From Bacteroidota bacterium (GTDB lineage: Bacteria > Bacteroidota > JABWAT01): a stretch of 64,000 nucleotides of DNA. Location: positions 62,001 to 126,000 of the forward strand of contig JABWAT010000002.1 in the NCBI GenBank assembly GCA_013360915.1, given 5' to 3'. Positions 9,692-20,100 of this stretch are shown here, one piece after another (positions within the stretch are counted from its first letter, which is position 1; the number at the start of each line of letters is the position of its first letter). Below the pieces are notes generated by a model that saw only the letters and a list, made by a program, of their open reading frames with translations, had not been told where the DNA came from and did not search any database. Position numbers and translations under genes: made by a program.

Positions 9692-9907
9692 TTAATTTGA
9701 TGTAGAACCAGAATCGGCAGATGATGCTGGTTTCTTATAGTCAGTGATGTAGAACCCCGATCCCTTGAAAACAAAAGATCCGCCTGAAATCACCCTTTCA
9801 GCATCAGAACCGCAGGACTGACACGCTGTCACAGAGGGGTCGCTCATTTTTGAAAATTTTTCAAAAATCACACCACAAGCTGTACACCGATAGTCATAAG
9901 TTGGCAT
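9692..9907 (-). CDS. FmdB-family zinc-ribbon protein
   Basis: This 71-aa protein starts MPTYDYRCTACG and has a second CQSCG pair, giving the CxxC...CxxC zinc ribbon of the FmdB/CxxC_CxxC_SSSS regulatory-protein family. The middle FVFKGSGFYITDY is the usual conserved block, and the tail is Ser-rich. Members are often called putative regulators, but no molecular role is proven. It sits 36 bp upstream of icd on the same strand. Confidence 0.88.
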   Translation of the reverse strand: MPTYDYRCTACGVIFEKFSKMSDPSVTACQSCGSDAERVISGGSFVFKGSGFYITDYKKPASSADSGSTSN

Positions 9908-9959
9908 CGTTTGCTCCTGTTTGTTTACTGCCGGAACTGATTAGCAAGGATTGTGCCGG

Positions 9960-11150
9960 TCAGGACAAGGCTCCCAGTGCGGACCGGAACTGAGACATGG
10001 CTTCCTCCAGCACTTCCATGCTGGTTGCATAACTGAAACGGAGTGAATGAGGGGCTCCGAAGGCATCACCGGGAACGGCCGCAATCCGGAAATCACCAAT
10101 CAGAATCTCACAAAACTGATTGATAGATTGAACCTCCTGACCATTGTAACGCTTTCCGATAATGCCAGACAGATCAGGGAAAACATAGAAGGCTCCGCCG
10201 GGATGCGGGAGGTTTACATAGGGCATCTTGCTTAACTCGCCGATAATGTAACTCCGGCGGTTCAGAAAAGCGTCGTACATGTAACGGACCGGACCCGGAC
10301 CAGCTGTGATAGCGGCCAGGGAGGCCTTTTGAGAAACCGAGCAGGGGTTGCTGGTGGTCTGTGATTGAATTTTGGCGGCCCCATCAATCAGGGCTTTGTT
10401 GCCGGCCATATAGCCAATCCGCCATCCGGTCATGGCAAATACTTTCGAAACACCATTTACAATGACGGAATGATCCCTGAATTCGGGATCACTGGCCGGA
10501 CAGAAATGGGTCACTCCATTAAAAATGAGGTGCTCATAGATTTCATCCGATAAAATCACCACATCATTCTTTACAGCAATCCGGCAAAGGGCTTTGATCT
10601 CTTCGGGCGTATAGACAGCACCGGTCGGGTTGCTGGGAGAGTTCAGAACGAAGACCCGGGTTTTAGGTGTGATGGCACGTTCCAATTGGGCAGGGGTGAT
10701 TTTAAATTCACTTTTCCAGTCGGCGGAAACGATGACAGGCACGCCCTGGGCCAGTTTCACGATCTCGGGGTAAGATACCCAATAGGGTGCCGGTATGATG
10801 ACTTCGTCGCCCGGATTCAGGATAGCCAGAAAAAAATTGGCAATGGAGTGCTTGCCGCCATTGGAGACAAGAATTTCATCGGGCCGGAAACTGGCTCCAT
10901 TTTCATTTAGAAACTTTGCAGCGATGGCTTCCTTCAGTTCAGGAATACCATTGTTTGGTGTGTAGTGGGTAAATCCGCTCCGGATCGCCTGAATGGCTGC
11001 TTCCTGAACGTAATCGGGGGTATCAAAATCGGGTTCCCCGGCCGACAGGCTCAGGACCCTAAGTCCCTGTTTCCGCAGGGCAGCCGCCTTTGCGGTGATG
11101 GCAAGGGTTTGTGATTCATGGATGGTTTCCAAACGGTCAGCCAGTTTCAT
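9960..11150 (-). CDS. Pyridoxal-phosphate aminotransferase, aspartate aminotransferase type
   Basis: Class I/II fold-type I aminotransferase of 396 aa. The PLP lysine is K236 in VNGVSKVFAMTGWRIGY. Other active-site stretches are LSAGEPDFDTP (35-45), HYTPNNGIPELKEAI, NSPSNPTGAVY and SDEIYEHLIF (the Asp and Tyr that contact PLP). The C-terminal arginine stretch LRFSYATS binds the substrate carboxylate. The sequence fits the type Ib aspartate aminotransferases, which may also accept prephenate or other acids. It is 4 bp downstream of coaD in the same direction, in a likely operon. Confidence 0.9.
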   Translation of the reverse strand: MKLADRLETIHESQTLAITAKAAALRKQGLRVLSLSAGEPDFDTPDYVQEAAIQAIRSGFTHYTPNNGIPELKEAIAAKFLNENGASFRPDEILVSNGGKHSIANFFLAILNPGDEVIIPAPYWVSYPEIVKLAQGVPVIVSADWKSEFKITPAQLERAITPKTRVFVLNSPSNPTGAVYTPEEIKALCRIAVKNDVVILSDEIYEHLIFNGVTHFCPASDPEFRDHSVIVNGVSKVFAMTGWRIGYMAGNKALIDGAAKIQSQTTSNPCSVSQKASLAAITAGPGPVRYMYDAFLNRRSYIIGELSKMPYVNLPHPGGAFYVFPDLSGIIGKRYNGQEVQSINQFCEILIGDFRIAAVPGDAFGAPHSLRFSYATSMEVLEEAMSQFRSALGALS

Positions 11151-11154
11151 GACG

Positions 11155-11643
11155 TTATCTCCTGTTAAATTTAATATTCAGTTGCTGCAAAACTGCAGGG
11201 GGTACAAAGTCGCCGATATTGGCACCCAGTCGGGTGAGTTCTCTGATAATCGTGCTGTTCAGGAAAGTGTATTTTTCATGAGGCATCAGAAACACGGTGG
11301 TGATGTCGGGATAAATTTTGCGGTTCATCAGCGCCATCTGAAACTCATATTCAAAGTCAGAAACCTGACGAAGCCCCCGGACGATGGCAATAGCCTTCTG
11401 ATCAGCTGCAAACCGGACCAGCAGACCATTCATGGTTTCGACCGACGTGTTTGGTAAATGACCGATCGATTCCCTGATCATTGATTCGCGCTCTTCAGCA
11501 GTGAAAAGCGGGGTTTTCTGACTGTTGACGGCCAGGGTGATGATCACATGGTCAAATAATTTACAAGCCCGCTCAAGAACATCGATGTGTCCATTGGTGA
11601 TCGGGTCGAAAGTGCCAGGGTAAATCGCCAGTCGGTGTTCCAT
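11155..11643 (-). CDS. coaD: Phosphopantetheine adenylyltransferase
   Basis: CoaD transfers AMP from ATP to 4'-phosphopantetheine to form dephospho-CoA. The 162-aa protein carries the nucleotidyltransferase motif YPGTFDPITNGHIDV (8-22; T/HxGH type), AIVRGLRQVSDFEYE and the C-terminal TFLNSTIIRELTRLGAN, all typical. It follows rsmD with a 1-bp overlap, the classic rsmD-coaD pair. Confidence 0.97.
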   Translation of the reverse strand: MEHRLAIYPGTFDPITNGHIDVLERACKLFDHVIITLAVNSQKTPLFTAEERESMIRESIGHLPNTSVETMNGLLVRFAADQKAIAIVRGLRQVSDFEYEFQMALMNRKIYPDITTVFLMPHEKYTFLNSTIIRELTRLGANIGDFVPPAVLQQLNIKFNRR

Positions 11644-12191
11644 CAGGATTCCGGATTAAATAGGACAATTCTGGTACTGCCATAATCTCTGACAACTTCA
11701 GCCAGATCAAATTCAGGCGCAGAAAAACCGGTACTGGTTTCAAAAACAATCCAGCTGGTTTTCCAGCACCCATTCCTGCCGGTCAGTAAGGACAGGAATG
11801 AAGACCGGTCTGCATAGTCATATGGCGGATCTGCAAAGATAACTGAAAAAGGATTAGAGTTCGATCTGGATGCCCAATTATGTACATCCGCCTTAATAAT
11901 GTCGGCCTTTTCGGTGTCGATGTTTAGGGACTTCAGGTTGGCCCTGATGGTCTTAACCGATTGGGGGTGGTGATCGATAAACTGGACGTGTGAGGCTCCG
12001 CGGCTGAGACATTCGATGCCATAGGCACCTGAACCGGCAAACCAGTCTGCAACAGGTTGGCCGGCCAGCGAAATCCGGCTGGAAAGCAGATTAAAAACCG
12101 ACTCACGTACACGGTCAGAGGTGGGTCTCACATGCGACCCTGCCGGACATTGAATGAGTCTGCCCCGGAAATCCCCCGAAATGATTCGCAT
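11643..12191 (-). CDS. rsmD: 16S rRNA (guanine-966-N2)-methyltransferase
   Basis: RsmD methylates G966 of 16S rRNA. The 182-aa Rossmann methyltransferase shows the N-terminal RIISGDFRGRLIQCP, RPTSDRVRESVFNLL, the SAM site DWFAGSGAYGIECLSRGA and the catalytic DPPYD (121-125). The length is normal. It lies 25 bp downstream of a roadblock gene and overlaps coaD. Confidence 0.95.
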   Translation of the reverse strand: MRIISGDFRGRLIQCPAGSHVRPTSDRVRESVFNLLSSRISLAGQPVADWFAGSGAYGIECLSRGASHVQFIDHHPQSVKTIRANLKSLNIDTEKADIIKADVHNWASRSNSNPFSVIFADPPYDYADRSSFLSLLTGRNGCWKTSWIVFETSTGFSAPEFDLAEVVRDYGSTRIVLFNPES

Positions 12192-12216
12192 CAGAGGGTG
12201 GAAAGAGGAAAAACCG

Positions 12217-12735
12217 TTACTTCTTGTCTTTGGTATTCATGGTCTTGTCGAACTGTTCGTCGAGAAGACTTGAGAAGTTGTCGTCGAAAATCTCTGAAAT
12301 GTCCACTTCCATGGATTCCGATGAGATGATCTGGCGGAGAGCTTCCTTGGCTTTTTTGGAGTAGATCCGGACCGTGCCGGGAGGAATGGAAGCTTTGAAG
12401 ATGATTTCGAGGATATACCGGTCATCCACGCTCATCAGGTAGATGCTTCGTTCCTCGCCTTCGTGGAAAAGGACTTCGAAACTGGCTTTTTCGCCGATTA
12501 GACGGGCCATTTCACTGGTTGCCGTGAAATTCGAGGCAGCCAATACCGAAAACACTTCCAGATCACGGTCTAGCAAACCGCCGATCTTGGAAAGAAGCTG
12601 ACCCGTCATGTCGCCCAGTATAATAGCGGTGGCGGCGGTTTTGGTAAACAGGTCCTTCAGGACATTGTTGGCCAATTCAATCTGATTTTCGCTGAGGTAT
12701 ACCTGACGGAAATCCTCGTTACCCGATTTTCCCAT
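12217..12735 (-). CDS. Roadblock/LC7-like regulatory protein, extended form
   Basis: This 172-aa protein has the roadblock pattern: an N-terminal helix, AIILGDMTGQLLSKIGG, a helix with LAASNFTATSEMARLIGE, then strands FEVLFHEGEERSIYLMSV and YILEIIFKAS. It adds an acidic, helical C-terminal tail of about 50 aa ending in basic residues. Bacterial roadblock proteins such as MglB regulate small Ras-like GTPases. Such a GTPase (MglA type) is encoded at 26.3 kb, and a second roadblock gene lies just upstream on the same strand. The partner is inferred, not shown. Confidence 0.75.
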   Translation of the reverse strand: MGKSGNEDFRQVYLSENQIELANNVLKDLFTKTAATAIILGDMTGQLLSKIGGLLDRDLEVFSVLAASNFTATSEMARLIGEKASFEVLFHEGEERSIYLMSVDDRYILEIIFKASIPPGTVRIYSKKAKEALRQIISSESMEVDISEIFDDNFSSLLDEQFDKTMNTKDKK

Positions 12736-12805
12736 GGACTGTCCTAAAGAATTTTAAAAGAATTTAGTGTACAAATCAGAAAAAGTCTACTTAGTCAGAG
12801 CTGGG

Positions 12806-13162
12806 TTACAGACTTTTTGCAATCTGGTCAGCAAACTTGTTCAGCTGATATCGGACATTACCGATCAGCGCCTTGTCGGTGGCAACCACGGTCAGAATAG
12901 CTCCGTTGTCATTAATGACCCGTGTGAGGATCATTCCGCCTTCATATTCAATCATTGATTGGGAAAGAGTTCCGATTCCGAGGTCTTTTCCCATTTCATC
13001 TGTGTTTCTCACTCCACCCGAAATGATTCCGGCGATGGCATCGGTATCCAGGGAACTGTTGGTAACCGACTCGATGACAAATCCATCGCGGCCGATGACC
13101 ACTGCTGCCGTGATGCCATCCACTGATATCAGGTTGGAAAGAAGGGGCTTCAGTTCTTCCAT
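12806..13162 (-). CDS. Roadblock/LC7 domain protein (MglB-like)
   Basis: A single roadblock/LC7 domain of 118 aa: helix LKPLLSNLISVDGITAAVVIGRDGFVIES, then a helix IAGIISGGVRNTDEMGKDLG, then strands MIEYEGGMILTRVINDNGAILTVVAT and a C-terminal helix. The DG...VIES turn and the overall order match MglB-type GTPase-activating or scaffold proteins. It is the first gene of the leftward roadblock-roadblock-rsmD-coaD unit and is divergent from the chemosensory cluster, so it shares the regulatory gap with the MCP gene. Confidence 0.85.
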   Translation of the reverse strand: MEELKPLLSNLISVDGITAAVVIGRDGFVIESVTNSSLDTDAIAGIISGGVRNTDEMGKDLGIGTLSQSMIEYEGGMILTRVINDNGAILTVVATDKALIGNVRYQLNKFADQIAKSL

Positions 13163-13447
13163 GTTTTATGGATTCCTTCCGGTTTAGAGAGGTTGTCCGA
13201 TAAAAATAGGTGCACGAATGCGTAATTTCAAATAAACCCGGCGAACCGGCAGGCCCGGTCCGGGTGCAGAGGAGCCACTTGTCTTCAAGGTTGCCTGATT
13301 TAACTGGTTTCTTCTTCCTAAATCCTTGAAAAACATATATTTTCTTGACAATTCAATGACGGATTCAGTAATTTAAGTTGAATCGGTGTAAAGTGAGGAA
13401 GTCCCCTCTGAGCCTGATTTTCTGTATTCCATCACACGGAGATTTCA
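13163..13447. promoter_or_regulatory. Divergent control region, roadblock gene / chemosensory operon
   Basis: This 285-bp gap between the roadblock gene (-) and the MCP gene (+) holds both promoters. TTGACA (13345-13350) and TAATTT (13369-13374), 18 bp apart, look like a sigma-70 type promoter toward the MCP. No TAnnTTTG element was found here. A nested hairpin lies at 13236-13265 (listed separately). ACGGAG at 13436-13441 is the likely ribosome site of the MCP gene. Confidence 0.45.
13236..13265. repeat. Nested inverted repeat in the divergent control region
   Basis: ACCCGG (13236-13241) pairs with CCGGGT (13260-13265). Inside it ACCGG (13245-13249) pairs with CCGGT (13255-13259) around a 5-nt loop, with a 3-nt bulge on one side. 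There is no T tract, so it is not a normal terminator. It could be a protein-binding site or a leader hairpin of the leftward transcript. Confidence 0.5.
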
Positions 13448-15958
13448 ATGGCCCTCAAAATTTTTGAAACCGGCATTTTTGCAAGCAACACAGTTCAGGG
13501 AAAGCTGACAAAAAACTTTGCAATTGTGGTTGCGATTCCGGTTTTTCTGATCGCTGCCATTCTTATGTCTACCATCTTCTTTATCACTTCCAGCCAGTCC
13601 TCCAAGTCTGCCCAGCAGCAGCTGGCTTCGGCCAAGGCGGCCATGGAAGAGCAGGGAAAGACCCTTACCCAGACGCTGACTTCCCTGAGCAGTGAGATTA
13701 ATTCGAGGGTGGTGAACACCATCGGATCCTCAGAGTTCATTGACATGATGGTCAAATTTAACCGGGGCAGCAGTGTTCCGATGCGCGAATCCGCCCGGGA
13801 AGACATCAATTCGGTTGTCTATGATAACATTGTTTCTTATGAACTCAGCTTTCTGACCGTTCTTGATAAACGGGGACGTGTTATTACCCGAGCCACTGAT
13901 CCCGGAAATTTCGGTGACGATGTTTTTATGAGGGATTACAGCAAGGATACCACGGTCACACTGGTCAGCCGGTATGTGGATGCTGCGGCTAAAACCACAG
14001 AACCTTTCTCTGGGCTGATGGTGTTGCCAGAGGATATTTTAAAGAAGGAATTGCTCATTCAGGCCAATATTCCCATCAATGTTCAGGGATTCCGGCCAGG
14101 GGAGCAGCATCTGAATGATCTCGCCACCTTCGATGTGACTCAGCCGGATGGATCAGTGAAAAAAGTGTATGCAGGTCTGACCGTCACCGTGGTGATTCCC
14201 ATTACAGACCGTTTGCAGGAAGTACTTGGTGTGGTGGTTGCCGGAAAAGTGATGGCCCGGAACAGCGTTTTTATCACCTCTAAATTCCATACCATCGTTG
14301 AAACCTCCCGTGCTTCTGCATCTATAATATCCAATGGAATCCGGATTGCCACCACCGAATCGTTTCTGGAAGGTGACAAGATGAATCAGATCGCCATCGG
14401 CGAGCCCATCAGTTCTGACTATCTTCTTCAATCTCACACAAGCGGCAGCGTGGTGGTGACCGATGCCAATACCGGTCCCATTTCAAGAGCCTATCTGCAA
14501 GTTTCTGCCCTGACTCCTTCGATGCAGTTCCGCCCGAATCAGCCCGTGCTTGCATACGGTACGGTCACCACACCCTATGCTACTTATGGCGCGGTAATTG
14601 ATGATCTGAAGGCCTCTGCAGATACCCTTCTCTACATTTCCATGTTTATTCTGTTGGTCTCCATCGCCCTTGGTTTCGGATTGGCCATCTTCTTCGCCCG
14701 GCGGTTTTCGGGAACCATGACAACCACGGTGGATAACCTGCTGGTGACCATGGACCGGGTTGCACACGGAGACTTCAATGCCAGGACCAATATCCATACC
14801 GGTGATGAATTTGAGGAACTGGGAACCCGGTTCGATGAAATGATCCGGCGTCTGTCAGCTCTGATCGAAACGGAAGCTGAACGGGACTCCATGCAGAAAC
14901 AGCTCACCAACCTTCTGGTGGTTGTATCGAACTCTGCGGAAGGTGATTTTACCCAGCGGGCGCAGGTAACCGAAGGAGCTCTCGGCGCGCTTGCAGATTC
15001 CTTCAACCTCATGGTGGATGACCTTGGCCGGCTGATCCGTGAAGTTCAGCTCGTAACCCGTCAGGTATCTGAATCTGCCAAAGAAATTCTTGCCTCCACA
15101 GAGGAAATGGCCCATGGAGCAGAGGAACAGTCCATTCAGGTAACGAACGCATCCGCGGCCGTTGAGGAAATGGCTGCCTCCATCCGGCAGGTTGCCAACA
15201 ACGCCGACTCTGCTTCAGAGGCCGCCTCCAAAGCCGCCGAAGTAGCTCAGTCGGGTGGTAACATCGTATTGGAAACGATCGAAGGGATGAGACGGATCCG
15301 TGCAACGGTACAGGATTCCGCACAGAAAATTAAATCTCTGGGTGAATCATCGAATGAAATTGGTAAGATCGTACAGGTGATTGACGAACTGGCCAGCCAG
15401 ACCAACCTGCTGGCTCTGAACGCCACCATCGAGGCCGCCCGTGCCGGTGAAGCCGGCCGAGGATTTGCGGTGGTTGCCGACCAGGTCCGTGAACTTGCTG
15501 AACGGTCTGCAAAAGCAACAAACGATATCAGTCAGCTGGTTCAAACCATCCAGGCAGAAACACAGGAAGCGGTTCATGCCATGGAAAAGGGAACAGCCGA
15601 GGTGGAAAAAGGTACAAGACTTGCCGACGAAGCTGCCCGGGCGCTCGAGCAAATCCGGTCGGTGGTACAACAATCTACCGAGTTGATTCAGGAAATCTCC
15701 CTGGCTGCCAAGCAACAGGATATTGCTTCTGCAGGCGTCGTAATGGCCATGAACGAAGTGTCCCAGATCGCTAAACAGTCTCTGATCGGGTCCCGTCAGT
15801 CGGCAGCCTCAGCCACCGACCTGGTGGAAATCACAAAGCGCCTGTCCCAATCGGTAGCCCGCTTTAAACTTCCCGGTGCCGATGATCTGATTGATGCCGG
15901 CGGAACCCAGTTCATGAGCAATTTTGGCAGCGGAGAAATGAAAATCACCACTAACTGA
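13448..15958 (+). CDS. Methyl-accepting chemotaxis protein with tandem HAMP domains
   Basis: A transmembrane chemoreceptor of 836 aa. TM1 is near residues 25-48 and TM2 near 391-418; between them lies a periplasmic sensor of about 340 aa, perhaps a double-Cache fold (not proven). After TM2 come a HAMP domain and a second HAMP-like segment (about 485-540, with [15 protein letters not shown]). The long signalling coiled coil has its hairpin tip at about 643-676 ([31 protein letters not shown]). No CheR-tethering pentapeptide is visible at the C terminus. It is the first gene of the chemosensory operon, and cheR begins 13 nt after its stop. Confidence 0.95.
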   Translation: MALKIFETGIFASNTVQGKLTKNFAIVVAIPVFLIAAILMSTIFFITSSQSSKSAQQQLASAKAAMEEQGKTLTQTLTSLSSEINSRVVNTIGSSEFIDMMVKFNRGSSVPMRESAREDINSVVYDNIVSYELSFLTVLDKRGRVITRATDPGNFGDDVFMRDYSKDTTVTLVSRYVDAAAKTTEPFSGLMVLPEDILKKELLIQANIPINVQGFRPGEQHLNDLATFDVTQPDGSVKKVYAGLTVTVVIPITDRLQEVLGVVVAGKVMARNSVFITSKFHTIVETSRASASIISNGIRIATTESFLEGDKMNQIAIGEPISSDYLLQSHTSGSVVVTDANTGPISRAYLQVSALTPSMQFRPNQPVLAYGTVTTPYATYGAVIDDLKASADTLLYISMFILLVSIALGFGLAIFFARRFSGTMTTTVDNLLVTMDRVAHGDFNARTNIHTGDEFEELGTRFDEMIRRLSALIETEAERDSMQKQLTNLLVVVSNSAEGDFTQRAQVTEGALGALADSFNLMVDDLGRLIREVQLVTRQVSESAKEILASTEEMAHGAEEQSIQVTNASAAVEEMAASIRQVANNADSASEAASKAAEVAQSGGNIVLETIEGMRRIRATVQDSAQKIKSLGESSNEIGKIVQVIDELASQTNLLALNATIEAARAGEAGRGFAVVADQVRELAERSAKATNDISQLVQTIQAETQEAVHAMEKGTAEVEKGTRLADEAARALEQIRSVVQQSTELIQEISLAAKQQDIASAGVVMAMNEVSQIAKQSLIGSRQSAASATDLVEITKRLSQSVARFKLPGADDLIDAGGTQFMSNFGSGEMKITTN

Positions 15959-15971
15959 TTGAACCAGATCA

Positions 15972-16784
15972 GTGGTTGAAACGGATCTTTTAAGGCAGGT
16001 AAATTTTTACCTGAATCAGAAAACCGGATTGGTTCTGAGCAGGAATCAATCCGGACATCTTCAGGTCCGGTTGAAGAAAATTCTGGAAAACCATCATGCC
16101 GATCCGGCAACCGTATCGGATCTGCTTGACCGGAATCCGCAGTTCTTTGAACAAATTCTGGAAGAAGTCCTGATTAATGAATCTTACTTCTTCAGAAATC
16201 CCGATCATTTCAGAGTGCTCCGGGAAATTATCTTTCCGGTTCTGCTCGATCGGCTGGCTTTCAGGAAGGACAAATCACTCAGAGTACTCAGTATCGGATG
16301 CAGCACTGGTCAGGAACCACTTTCTATCCTGTTTACATTCTATGAAACCAATCATTCAAAGGATCCGGTCGATATACATGTGGATGCCATTGATCTGTCA
16401 AGAAAGGCCATCGTGACCGCACTGACCGGTGAATATACCAGAATGCAATCACGCGGATTGTCTGAGGAAATGACTGATAAATATTTTGTGAGGGGGTCAC
16501 GGGACCGGATCAGGGTTTTAACCGGATTTCTTGATAAAATATCCTATTACCACGGAAACATTCTGGATTTTAATCTCTACGATCACTTTTACGACCTCGT
16601 CTTTGCCAGGAATACATTGATTTACTTTGATGATGTCCGTCAGGAACAGGTCAAACAGAAACTGGTGAAAGGACTGAAGTCGGGTGGGTATCTTTTTCTG
16701 GGTGAATCCGAAATCGGCTATGGTCTTGGTGACCGGATTCAATCAATGAAATTTAACCAGAGCATCGTGTACAGGAAAAGGTGA
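15972..16784 (+). CDS. cheR: Chemoreceptor methyltransferase CheR
   Basis: CheR methylates glutamates of the receptor signalling domain using SAM. The 270 aa show an N-terminal helical domain, NESYFFRNPDHF (69-80), the SAM loop SIGCSTGQEPLSI (107-119), a DAIDLS acidic stretch, and the late FARNTLIYFDD (family RNVLIYF) with GGYLFLGESE. The start GTG 15972 has no clear Shine-Dalgarno; it is chosen because it keeps the family N terminus and follows the MCP stop closely. Confidence 0.95.
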   Translation: MVETDLLRQVNFYLNQKTGLVLSRNQSGHLQVRLKKILENHHADPATVSDLLDRNPQFFEQILEEVLINESYFFRNPDHFRVLREIIFPVLLDRLAFRKDKSLRVLSIGCSTGQEPLSILFTFYETNHSKDPVDIHVDAIDLSRKAIVTALTGEYTRMQSRGLSEEMTDKYFVRGSRDRIRVLTGFLDKISYYHGNILDFNLYDHFYDLVFARNTLIYFDDVRQEQVKQKLVKGLKSGGYLFLGESEIGYGLGDRIQSMKFNQSIVYRKR

Positions 16785-16787
16785 ACG

Positions 16788-17192
16788 GTGGGATTATCCA
16801 AGCTCGAAATTATGGAATTGTTTCTGGTGGAAGGTTTCGATCATGCCCGATCACTGGCAGAGTGTCTGAACCGGATGGAAGGGCACCCCACCGATGAAAT
16901 CCTGGAAGAAATTCACGTTCATGCCCATACCATCAAGGGCGCTGCTGCGATGGTCGGATTTATGAATACCAGTCATGTTGCCCGATTTATTGACAGGGTG
17001 GTGCTCGAAATCATTGAAAAAAAACTTCCATTTGATGACGAAGCCCATGGATTTTTACAGGAAGCCATCCCCATTGTGAACCGGTTCATCAGGAATATCA
17101 CTCTCGGTGAACTGAATGAGGCCATCATTCTGAAAGACATTGCCTCTAAATACGACCGGATCATTTCTAAGGCTGAGACCTCACATGCCTAA
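16788..17192 (+). CDS. Stand-alone histidine phosphotransfer (Hpt) protein
   Basis: A 134-aa Hpt four-helix bundle. The phosphoaccepting histidine is H47 in HAHTIKGAAAMVGF, and the pattern matches the P1 domain of CheA. No kinase domain follows in this frame. It sits directly between cheR and the giant cheA and overlaps cheA by 8 bp (ATGCCTAA). A separate Hpt could shuttle phosphate between the CheA-borne REC and the downstream REC-PATAN-roadblock protein, or act as a phosphate sink. The start GTG 16788 lies 3 nt after cheR. Confidence 0.85.
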   Translation: MGLSKLEIMELFLVEGFDHARSLAECLNRMEGHPTDEILEEIHVHAHTIKGAAAMVGFMNTSHVARFIDRVVLEIIEKKLPFDDEAHGFLQEAIPIVNRFIRNITLGELNEAIILKDIASKYDRIISKAETSHA

Positions 17193-20100
17193 TCTGAAAA
17201 AAATTAATCTCCTCGGACACCTCACCCCCAAAGTTGATTCGGCAGATGATGCTGTCCTCCGTTTTATTAACCTGCTCAGAGACCGGGTGGCGGCTGACAG
17301 CACCTCGGGTTCTGCCTTTCTTCTGTCCGCCATTCTGCAGGCTGCAGGAAACCATCTGTCAAGAGGTTTTCCCTCGTTTCGCCCCTCGGTTATGACCGAC
17401 TTCTTTGACTTTCTGGTCACTTTAAAGTCTGAGTTGAATCCGTCGGACCCGTATGATGAGAAATTTGATCAGTTAACCGCACAGATCCCAGATACAGTCA
17501 ATTATCTGATTTCGGGACTTGAGGGAATTGCCGATCAGGAAATACTTAATGAATTGCACCGGTTTGCGGGAATTCCGGTTCAGTCTTCCCAGGTAACAAC
17601 ACACGCTGAAAACAGACACCCCTCTGTTCCCGGTCAACCGCTTCCGGCCGTTCCAGATCAGCTTTCCATGCCTCCTGGCATGCTTGAGCAACTTTTTGAA
17701 GAAGGAAAACGCCAGGAAACAGTAGCACCCGTTGCACAGGTTCAGGAAATCGTATCCGCCAAACCTGCCTCTACTCTTCAAACGGTGCCGGCTTCCCTTG
17801 ACTTCGGATTTAACCTGGCCGACTTGTTCGGTGCACCTGCCCAGCCAACAGAAGAAACAGGTGCTGTTATCACTCCGGTCGGACAGTTGGTAGCCGACGT
17901 GGATTCAAATCTCCTTAGCGGACTGGTTTCTGAGCCGGAATTGACCGAAGACGTTACCGCTGAGACCGGGGCCATTCTCTTCGAAGAGCCTGAAAGTGAC
18001 ATCGTTGCAATCGACTCCCCCCTTGAAACGATGGTGGAAGAAGAAATTGATGTGGTTCTGACCGATGACCTTGCCGAACCCATCGAAGAAATTCAGGAAG
18101 TGGTTTCATTAACAGATGAGGATCTTACCACTTCAGTCGCCGACATCAGTCCCTCTCCAGAGGAAATCCATCTTGTTGAAGATTCCGGTCCCGTTCTGGA
18201 GGAAACCTCAACCGACCTGATAGAAGAAGCGGTTGAAGATGTGCAGGAAATGGTGACCGAAGAAACTTTCGAATCCACACTTGGTCAAACCGATTCCTTT
18301 GATCTGTCCGAAATTTCCGACGAGTCCGCTTCAGAGGTTTTTGAAGAGCAGGAGCTGGCTGAGGAAGTATCGGAAGAACTGGCCGGATTCCCCGAAGAAT
18401 CACCTGTGGCTGAAACTCCTGAACCAGACAGTTTCCCGGACTTTGCTGAAGTGCCGGAAACAGAACCATTCATTGCTGATAACATGAAATGGATGGTTGC
18501 TGAAATCAGGAAACAGTGGGACGCTGTTTCTGCCGGTGATCCGAATTTCGAAATAATTACCATGGGTCTGGATGAATTAATGAATACATCCGATCCGATC
18601 GCTTCTTTCCGGAACGTCAGCAGTCTGCCGGAATACAATGAATTTGTTGATTTTCTTGAAGCAGTCAGAGACAACCCTTCCTTTGACCGGTCTCTGGTAG
18701 CCAGTGAACTTCCGGTTATTGCAGACCGCGCCTTCCAGTTGTTCAATGATATTCTTTTATTGCAAACCCGTCCTGATTTGGGTGAATTGTCTGAAGGTCT
18801 GACAGATGCTCAATTGGCCGACCACGATCGCCCGGAAGTGACGGGACTGGATGAGGAAACACCCATTGAGGAAGAACCCATCATCAGCGAATCGGTTCTT
18901 GAAGACGGGGTCAGTCTGCTGGAAGGAGAAGCAGTCACTCAGGAGGATCTGATTCCTGAAACCGAGGAACCCGGAAACCGTGAGGAAACGGTACTTGCAG
19001 AACCCGGACTCGAACCAATTGATGAGACTGCGGGTCATGATTTTAAACTGGATGAGAATGCCTTTGCCGATCATGTGATTCAGACTCCGGATCAGACCAT
19101 GCTTTCGGTTCCGGCACCTACCGAACCGGTGTATTTTCAGGTCATTCAGGATGTTTACTCAGATATCAGAAAATTGAATTCCATCGGGTCGAACCGGTTA
19201 ATGATCAACCAGTTTGTTGATTTCAGCCGGAGCCTCAAGGATCCGGTTGAATTGCTTCGCGAACATACCAATGTGGAGTTTGTTCGTGAGTTCATTGAAT
19301 TTATCGATGGGTTGCATGCCCGTTATGATTCTGGTGATCAGTCTGCCTATAACGATCTGGCTACCCACCGGATGCAAATTGCCGATAAGCTGTATGACAT
19401 GCTACTCGAGCACCCGGAAATCACTGGTGAGGAACCTGAAATTTCCGATCAGTTACCTCAGGAAAGTCCGCTCCATCTGGTTCATGATTCAGGTGAATTG
19501 GTGGAAGGCAGTCTCGATCTGATCGATGAACTCTCTCATACCCATGATGAATTGTCTCAGGACCTTGCTAAAAAAGAGGAATCCACAACCGTCCCCGGAG
19601 AAGAAACCGGACTACAGGAACTTTCTGAAATTGAATCATCTGATCTGACCGATTCTTCACTCTCAGGGACCGATGAAACCGTTATTGCTGATGAGTTGGC
19701 CGGTGAAGGACTAATTGAGGAAGAAGTTCCGGTTTCTGAAGATGTGGAATCACCGGTTATTGAGGAGGAGTTCCCGGCTGAAGAGGCAACAGTTCCAGAT
19801 ACCATCGAAGATGTGCTGTCTGAAGACCTCATACAGGAAGAAGCCATTTCTGATCTTGATCTGCCGCAAGAAGTCCAGGCCGGTGACTTGCCTGCAGAGG
19901 GTATCGTTTCTGATGAACTGTCCGTTGAAGAAGCGCTGACAGAGGAACCAGTGATTGATGATACTGCAGTTGAAGAACCTCTTGCTGAAGAACCTCTTGA
20001 GGAGGAGCCGTTAGCGGAAGAACCTCTCGCAGAAGAGCCTTTGGAGGAAGAACTGCTGGCAGAAGAACCACTGCTTGAGGAAGGTCTGGCAGAGGAGCCT

